From Clostridiaceae bacterium (lineage in GTDB: Bacteria > Bacillota > Clostridia > Oscillospirales > Acutalibacteraceae), in NCBI GenBank assembly GCA_904501675.1, contig CAJGCL010000116.1:1-5733 (forward strand): 5,733 nucleotides of DNA. The letters run 5' to 3'. Below the pieces are notes generated by a model that was not told the DNA's origin, made no database searches, and was given only the letters and a program-made list of their open reading frames with translations. The translations under genes and the position numbers were made by a program. Of this stretch, positions 1 to 3,813 are shown piece by piece (within the stretch, counting starts at the first letter, position 1; each line of letters begins with the position of its first letter).

Positions 1-1384
1 AGATGCTCCTATAGGTGAAAATGTTTGCGTTGTAGGCGGCGGTAATACTGCAATTGATGCTGTAAGAACTGCGGTGCGTCTTGGCGCAGAAAATGTTACT
101 CTCGTTTACAGAAGAACAGAGAAAGAAATGCCTGCAGAGGACGACGAAATAAGAGATGCCAAGGCAGAGGGAGTTAAATTTAAATTCCTTGCTGCTCCTG
201 TTGAAGTTGTTTGTGAAAATGGCAAAACACTTGGTCTTAAGGTGCAGAATATGGAGCTTGGTGAGCCCGACGCATCAGGCAGAAGAAGCCCTATGCCTAT
301 TGATGGTAGCGTTGAAATAATTCCTTGCGATACAGTAATTTCTGCAATAGGTCAGAAGGTTGTAAGTGAGGATATTGACAGCATTGAGCTTACTCGTAAA
401 GGCACAATAGCAGTTGATGAGATTACGTTTATGACATCTGTTGATGGTGTTTTTGCGGCAGGTGATGTTATAAACAAGGGTCCTGATATAGCAATCCGTG
501 CGATTGCAGGCGGTAAATATGCAGCTCAATCAATTGATTGTTGGATTAACGGTGAAAAAATGCCTCCACATCTTCCACAGTATTCAGTAAATAAAGCTTT
601 TGATAAAACAGTTCTTGAAGGTACACCAGTTGTTTCAAGATGTGAAATAAAGCTTGAGCCTGCAGAGGAAAGGTCAAGAAGATTTACGGAGGTAGCTTAT
701 ACACTCACTGAAGAGGAAGCGAGAAAAGAAGCATCAAGATGTCTTGAATGCGGATGCGCAAAGGTTTATGATTGTGAGCTTTTGCCTCTTGCAGAGAAAT
801 ATGGAGCATTCGATAATGCTTTGTTTGGTAAAACACGTCAGTATACTAAAGACAAAAGTCATCCGTTTATCGTAAGAGATAACAATAAGTGTATTCTTTG
901 CGGTCAGTGCGTGCGCGCATGTAAAGAGATTTCAGGAACAGAAAACCTTGGTCTTTTCGGCAGAGGTTTCGCAACCCTGCCTCAGAGTGCCTTTGATTTG
1001 CCTCTCGATAACAGCAAGTGTGTATCCTGCGGAGCATGTGTAAATGTTTGTCCTACCGGTGCGCTTGTTGCTAAAACTCCTTCAGTGAAGAACCCCCCAT
1101 TACCATTTGTGGATGAGGAATATACCTGTGTGTTGTGTGATAAAAATTGTAAATTCACAAAACGCAGCATTAACGGGCGAGTAGTGCGTATGATACCTAA
1201 AAAGCTTACAGAATCTTGTTCGTTAGGCGTGTTCCTTAAGCCTGTTGCCGACAGCGGAATTGATTTTTCAGATACAGAAGCAACACAGAAAATTAAAGAA
1301 AAACTTCTTTCTTCTGTTTCAGAATATTCAGGCTCCGATATAAGCAACGTGGAATTGGAAAAAATACTTTCTCTTGATAATTGA
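1..1384 (+). CDS. Large FAD/NAD(P)H and iron-sulfur oxidoreductase: GltD/NfnB-like module fused to NuoG-type ferredoxin domain (5' partial)
   Basis: The frame is open from base 2, so the gene begins outside the window; 460 residues are visible. The methionine codon at 74 is internal, because the 24 codons before it encode the nucleotide-binding motif VVGGGNTAID (residues 10-19). YRR (36-38) followed by MPA is typical of NADPH-binding GltD/NfnB-like proteins. The FAD-side motifs are DTVISAIGQ (110-118) and GVFAAGDV (149-156). A linker cluster of cysteines (247, 250, 252, 258) follows. HPFIVRD then leads into two C-x2-C-x2-C-x3-C 4Fe-4S motifs (297/300/303/307 and 340/343/346/350, the second ending CPTGA), arranged as in NuoG, HndD-type hydrogenases and clostridial formate dehydrogenases. 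Last comes C-x2-C-x3-C-x22-C (376-406), resembling the N-terminal cluster of molybdopterin formate dehydrogenases, but the protein stops 54 residues later with no catalytic domain. Inference: a cytoplasmic electron-transfer subunit moving electrons between NAD(P)H and ferredoxin, perhaps with NuoE/NuoF-like domains or neighbours upstream. The exact partner enzyme cannot be told from this fragment. Confidence 0.9.
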   Translation, partial: DAPIGENVCVVGGGNTAIDAVRTAVRLGAENVTLVYRRTEKEMPAEDDEIRDAKAEGVKFKFLAAPVEVVCENGKTLGLKVQNMELGEPDASGRRSPMPIDGSVEIIPCDTVISAIGQKVVSEDIDSIELTRKGTIAVDEITFMTSVDGVFAAGDVINKGPDIAIRAIAGGKYAAQSIDCWINGEKMPPHLPQYSVNKAFDKTVLEGTPVVSRCEIKLEPAEERSRRFTEVAYTLTEEEARKEASRCLECGCAKVYDCELLPLAEKYGAFDNALFGKTRQYTKDKSHPFIVRDNNKCILCGQCVRACKEISGTENLGLFGRGFATLPQSAFDLPLDNSKCVSCGACVNVCPTGALVAKTPSVKNPPLPFVDEEYTCVLCDKNCKFTKRSINGRVVRMIPKKLTESCSLGVFLKPVADSGIDFSDTEATQKIKEKLLSSVSEYSGSDISNVELEKILSLDN

Positions 1385-1387
1385 TGT

Positions 1388-1420
1388 ACAAAATAAAAGG
1401 CGTATTTTGTTCAAAATGCC
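1388..1420 (+). repeat. Two overlapping, mutually exclusive small hairpins after the oxidoreductase stop
   Basis: ACAAAATA (1388-1395) is a perfect inverted repeat of TATTTTGT (1403-1410). The same TATTTTG segment can instead pair with the bases after it: GGC-(GT)-ATTTTG at 1399-1409 against CAAAATGCC at 1412-1420. Only one of the two structures can form at a time. Read on the minus strand, the second hairpin is followed by TTTTATTTTG, so it could be a weak terminator for antisense transcripts entering from the right. The function is not shown by the sequence. Confidence 0.45.
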
Positions 1421-1421
1421 G

Positions 1422-1465
1422 AATGACCTTACAAACCGCAGTAAATAGCCATTTGTAAGGTCATT
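1422..1465 (+). terminator. Perfect 14-bp stem-loop downstream of oxidoreductase gene, probable transcript end
   Basis: AATGACCTTACAAA (1422-1435) and TTTGTAAGGTCATT (1452-1465) are perfect inverted repeats around a 16-nt loop, 37 bases after the stop codon. The tail is only partly U-rich (ATTGTTGTTGG), so this is not a textbook intrinsic terminator. Its position between a gene end and a strong promoter fits transcript termination or 3'-end protection. The alternative is a protein-binding inverted repeat or a small repeat element. Confidence 0.55.
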
Positions 1466-1515
1466 GTTGTTGGAAAAAATATTATAAAATAAATACAATA
1501 AAAGCAAATTATCTG

Positions 1516-1544
1516 TTGACATTCAAAGGTATTTGTAATATAAT
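1516..1544 (+). promoter_or_regulatory. Consensus sigma-A promoter for the surface-protein gene
   Basis: The -35 box TTGACA (1516-1521) and -10 box TATAAT (1539-1544) both match the consensus exactly and are 17 bp apart, the optimal spacing. The 40 bases upstream are A/T-rich with A-tracts (around 1474-1500), resembling an UP element. Transcription would start near 1550-1552, giving a leader of about 80 nt before the ATG at 1631. This predicts strong, housekeeping-sigma expression of the downstream gene. Confidence 0.88.
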
Positions 1545-1550
1545 TATCTC

Positions 1551-1630
1551 AAACTATAAGTGTGGGTATATCTATGCCCATATGTTGTTCAACGGGTTCT
1601 CCCAAATTTTCATTTAAAAGGAAGATATCA
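1551..1630 (+). promoter_or_regulatory. Structured 5' leader with three adjacent small hairpins
   Basis: Between the predicted transcription start and the ATG lie three consecutive hairpins. The first is GGGTAT/ATGCCC (1564-1569 with 1574-1579). The second is GTTG-TT-CAAC (1584-1593). The third is GGG-TTCT-CCC (1594-1603). CCC at 1577-1579 could alternatively pair with GGG at 1594-1596, enclosing the middle hairpin, so the outer hairpins and the central one could be exclusive states. I do not recognise a known riboswitch class. It may simply stabilise the transcript. Confidence 0.3.
1616..1624 (+). promoter_or_regulatory. Ribosome binding site that fixes the start of the surface-protein gene
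   Basis: AAAAGGAAG ends six bases before the ATG at 1631, which is ideal spacing. It shows that translation starts there and not at the in-frame GTG at 1562 or ATG at 1574, which lack a Shine-Dalgarno sequence. The ATG at 1631 also places a signal peptide at the very N-terminus. Confidence 0.85.
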
Positions 1631-2692
1631 ATGAAGAAAGTACTTGCGATTTTTCTTTCCGCGTTACTTATCTGCATCAGTATGGCGCCGATAGTTTCTG
1701 CGGCAAGCGGGCCTCAGCTTTCCACAAAGGTTGCAGAGGGCAGTTATTCAAGCACAGCTTCGGAGGTTGCAGCTGTAACAACCACAACATTTACAGTTGT
1801 TGTTGCTGCTCCACGTAACATCCAGAAGCTTGTCGGTGTTAACCTCTATTTCGAGTTTGACCCAGCAGTTTTAACAGTTGCTAAGGCAGGTCTTGCCGGT
1901 TCTGTTGACTCTGCTAAGAACGAAATTCCTAATTTCAGCGGTCTCCTCGTTTCAGGCTACAAATCGGGTTCAACAAGCGAATATGCTTTAGCTTGGATTC
2001 CTTCGGGCGATGGCGTTTCAAAGAATCAGGCAAACGATCTTATGTATATCACATTCAATGTTATTGACACCACAAAGGCTCAGACTTCATTGAATCTTTA
2101 TATCGACGAGTTCCGTACAGACGACGGTAACGCTCAAAACGATATTATAACTACTCAGCTTTATAAAAATACAATAATCAATTTTAGCTTCCCTGAAAAT
2201 ACTCCTCCTGCAACAACAACTCCTGCAGGCGAGGGAGAAAGCGAAGATACTGATAAAATCAACGAGCTTCTTGATGTTATCACCGATATGCTTAACGGTA
2301 ACGGCGTAACATTTGCAGACTTTGCAGATGCTATCGCAAACACACTCGGTAACGCTGAAATAACTGATATTGTTGAACAGCTTGTAGACGGTAACGTTGA
2401 TGTTTCAAACGGTTTCCTCGGAATCCTTCAGAGCCTAGGTCTTAACTTCGACTCCTTTGAAGATATCCTTAATGCAATTATTGACTTTATCTCAGGTCTT
2501 CTCGGTGGCGATAGCGGTGGAGATGATGCTGAAAACACAACTGCAGCAGGTGGCAACACAGCAACAACAGCTAAAGGCTCAAGCTCAGGCTCAGAGCAGA
2601 CTGGTGATGTTGGTATCGCTCTTGCAGCAACAGTTTGCGTAATGTCAAGCGCAGCTTTCGTTCTTACAAGAAAGAAAAAAGAAATTATCTAA
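1631..2692 (+). CDS. Secreted cohesin-like-domain surface protein with TGD-type C-terminal anchor
   Basis: 353 residues. The signal peptide has KK at 2-3, a hydrophobic core at about 4-18, and a likely cut after VSA at residue 24. Residues about 52-187 are beta-rich and cohesin-like (related to the CBM2/CBM3 fold): a threonine-rich first strand, then GVNLYFEFDPAVLTV (69-83), DLMYITFNVID (136-146), and a late SLNLYIDEFRTDDGN segment. A Pro/Thr linker (190-200) leads to a helical region (208-291) with two weakly similar units. A Gly/Ser/Thr-rich linker (292-322) precedes QTGD (323-326), a hydrophobic segment (about 327-346) and a basic tail RKKKEII. That last arrangement resembles sortase signals of Gram-positive surface proteins, but the L and P of LPXTG are missing, so it may be a variant sortase substrate or just a transmembrane anchor. 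The gene stands alone between its own promoter and terminator. The function is unknown. Inference: it binds a protein or carbohydrate outside the cell. No dockerin, enzyme or sortase is visible, so a true cellulosome role is unsupported. Confidence 0.82.
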   Translation: MKKVLAIFLSALLICISMAPIVSAASGPQLSTKVAEGSYSSTASEVAAVTTTTFTVVVAAPRNIQKLVGVNLYFEFDPAVLTVAKAGLAGSVDSAKNEIPNFSGLLVSGYKSGSTSEYALAWIPSGDGVSKNQANDLMYITFNVIDTTKAQTSLNLYIDEFRTDDGNAQNDIITTQLYKNTIINFSFPENTPPATTTPAGEGESEDTDKINELLDVITDMLNGNGVTFADFADAIANTLGNAEITDIVEQLVDGNVDVSNGFLGILQSLGLNFDSFEDILNAIIDFISGLLGGDSGGDDAENTTAAGGNTATTAKGSSSGSEQTGDVGIALAATVCVMSSAAFVLTRKKKEII

Positions 2693-2723
2693 GAAATCGC
2701 AAGTTTCTGAATTAATAAATGTA

Positions 2724-2754
2724 CTCCCTCGGTGTTAACCGAGGGAGCTTTTTT
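2724..2754 (+). terminator. Strong intrinsic terminator of the surface-protein gene
   Basis: CTCCCTCGGT (2724-2733) and ACCGAGGGAG (2738-2747) form a perfect 10-bp GC-rich stem with a 4-base loop (GTTA). One C and then six T follow (2749-2754). It lies 31 bases after the stop codon and ends a single-gene transcription unit. The sequence following the stem on the other strand is poor in T, so it works mainly in the plus direction. Confidence 0.95.
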
Positions 2755-2822
2755 ATTGTACAAAATCTGTGTAAATATCGTATCACATTATATATAATAT
2801 AATAGTATACAAATTAAATAAA
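2755..2822. other. AT-rich spacer between two converging terminators
   Basis: This short stretch holds no open frame of note. It is very AT-rich (runs of TATA and ATAA around 2788-2806). No correctly spaced promoter pair was found on either strand. It appears to be simple separation between converging transcription units. Confidence 0.6.
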
Positions 2823-2853
2823 AACGTCCGCTTGTTATATACAAGCGGACGTT
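2823..2853 (-). terminator. Intrinsic terminator of the 293-aa gene
   Basis: AACGTCCGCTTGT (2823-2835) and ACAAGCGGACGTT (2841-2853) form a perfect 13-bp stem with a 5-base loop. On the minus strand the stem runs into TTTTTATTTAA, a good U-tract. The stem begins four bases after the stop codon of the 293-aa gene. On the plus strand the tail is GATTTTAC, so some bidirectional activity is possible but weaker. Confidence 0.93.
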
Positions 2854-2857
2854 GATT

Positions 2858-3739
2858 TTACATACCCATCATTGAAGCAAACATACCTTTTTTCTTCTGT
2901 TTCTGTGGTTTGTACACAGGTGGGTTTTCAAGACGCATTCTTGCGCTCTTATTTTTAGAAAGGAATGTAATGATTTCTGTTACAGGTTCGTTCATTGTAT
3001 CGCTGAAATACTCTTTGCATTTATCGAAAAGCTCCATATTTTCAGCAATTGTTACACCAAGAATTGTTACAGCAACAAGGCTCTGTGTATCATTTGTTCC
3101 GTCTTCATAAATATCATTAAGAAGCTTGAAAAGCTGACGCATTTTCATTGAGTCGTTACCTTTAAGTGTTTCAAGCACAAGAGCATTACCGTGGTTTACG
3201 AAGAAGTCCTCTGCAAGAAATTCGTCATAAAGTTCGATATTGTTCTTATATTCTTCGCGAAGCTCAGGATAAAGCTTTGTGAAGCGGTCGCCCAATGTGT
3301 TAGCGTCGTATGAAAGAGTTCCGTTTTTGGCCTGTGTTCTTGAAACAGGTGTAGGAAGCTTTTTGCCTGTTGATGAAGACTTTGTTGAAAAAGTCTTTTC
3401 AATAGTTTCAATATATTCCTCGAAAATATATTTAAGGTCTCTTTCGTCAAATGCTTCAAGGTCAAGAAGGTTAAGAGAAACTCTTGGCAAATCATCATCC
3501 GGAGCATCTGCAAGGTCTGCCTTTGCGATGTGTAATGAGAGTTTGTCGCCTTCGTGAACAATTCTCATACGGCTACCATCATCGCTACGATACATGATAA
3601 TAGATTTTTCGCCTTCTGTAATAATCGGAAGCTCAGGTGGGCGAGTGCCTTCAGGATATGATAACTGAAGGCCTGTTTTGTTTACAGTTCCTTCAATACC
3701 TTTAACAATAAGATTAAGTGCATAACTTTTTTCAAGCAT
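2858..3739 (-). CDS. Uncharacterised two-domain cytoplasmic protein, 293 aa
   Basis: I do not recognise this family with certainty. There is no signal peptide or transmembrane segment. Residues 1-90 alternate short strands and turns and look beta-rich. Residues about 93-117 form an acidic helix (LEAFDERDLKYIFEEYIETIEKTF begins the segment). A Ser/Lys/Pro-rich linker (118-140) separates this from an all-helical C-terminal domain (145-265), centred on a long Asp/Glu-rich helix, HGNALVLETL (183-192) and SLVAVTILGVTIAEN (220-234). The helical part loosely recalls small helical bacterial domains such as DUF7674, but this is a weak impression from memory. The tail is striking: KPQKQKKK, then GMFASMMGM at the C-terminus. 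The ATG at 3737-3739 is preceded by GAGG eight bases upstream. The gene lies 74 bp downstream of tex on the same strand, with its own promoter and terminator. No function is proposed; association with Tex is only by position. Confidence 0.85.
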   Translation of the reverse strand: MLEKSYALNLIVKGIEGTVNKTGLQLSYPEGTRPPELPIITEGEKSIIMYRSDDGSRMRIVHEGDKLSLHIAKADLADAPDDDLPRVSLNLLDLEAFDERDLKYIFEEYIETIEKTFSTKSSSTGKKLPTPVSRTQAKNGTLSYDANTLGDRFTKLYPELREEYKNNIELYDEFLAEDFFVNHGNALVLETLKGNDSMKMRQLFKLLNDIYEDGTNDTQSLVAVTILGVTIAENMELFDKCKEYFSDTMNEPVTEIITFLSKNKSARMRLENPPVYKPQKQKKKGMFASMMGM

Positions 3740-3747
3740 TAGAATAA

Positions 3748-3751
3748 CCTC
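3748..3751 (-). promoter_or_regulatory. Ribosome binding site of the 293-aa gene
   Basis: On the minus strand GAGG stands eight bases before the ATG at 3737-3739 (GCGAGGTTATTCTAATG). It supports this start. It is shorter than the AAAAGGAAG site of the surface-protein gene, which suggests moderate translation. Confidence 0.6.
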
Positions 3752-3774
3752 GCTGATAACAATAAGATTTTATT

Positions 3775-3803
3775 AGTATATCACACTATATTTAATTTGT
3801 AAA
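3775..3803 (-). promoter_or_regulatory. Sigma-A promoter for the 293-aa gene, with palindrome over the -35 box
   Basis: On the minus strand TTTACA (3803-3798) and TATACT (3780-3775) are spaced 17 bp apart. TGA directly before the -10 box gives an extended -10 (TGN) element. Transcription would begin near 3768, about 29 nt before the ATG. The -35 box lies inside the palindrome GTAAAGTTTAC (3799-3809), a possible operator. The promoter lies in the gap after tex, so the gene need not depend on tex transcription. Confidence 0.75.
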
Positions 3804-3813
3804 GTTTACTTTA

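Noticed and set aside
74..76. ATG as the start of the oxidoreductase
   Set aside because: The frame is open upstream to the window edge and the 24 preceding codons encode the GGGNTA nucleotide-binding motif, so this methionine codon position is internal.
982..1347. 121-codon minus-strand open frame opposite the ferredoxin domain
   Set aside because: It overlaps strongly conserved coding sequence, has no family resemblance and no promoter or RBS; it is an antisense shadow.
1562..1630. N-terminal extension of the surface protein from the GTG at 1562
   Set aside because: It has no Shine-Dalgarno sequence and would bury the signal peptide 23 residues inside the protein. The ATG at 1631 has an ideal RBS.
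1667..1675. Lipobox in the signal peptide (LLIC, residues 12-15)
   Set aside because: Position -1 is Ile rather than Gly, Ala or Ser, and a good signal peptidase I site (VSA) follows.
2457..2642. 61-codon plus-strand frame rich in Gln within the surface-protein gene
   Set aside because: The glutamine runs are the frame-shifted reading of the GCA/ACA-rich linker codons of the real gene.
2770..2789. CRP-like site TGTGTAAATATCGTATCACA
   Set aside because: The half-sites are too far apart for TGTGA-N6-TCACA, and it lies between two terminators where no promoter was found.
2756..2798. Plus-strand promoter in the AT-rich spacer (TTGTAC with TATAAT)
   Set aside because: The boxes are about 31 bp apart, far from 17, and TATAAT-like strings are expected in such AT-rich sequence.
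3196..3561. 121-codon open frame inside the 293-aa gene on the same strand, and a 92-codon frame on the opposite strand (3279-3557)
   Set aside because: Their compositions (Leu/Ser/His/Gln-rich) are those of shifted-frame shadows, neither has a convincing RBS, and the main frame has complete expression signals.
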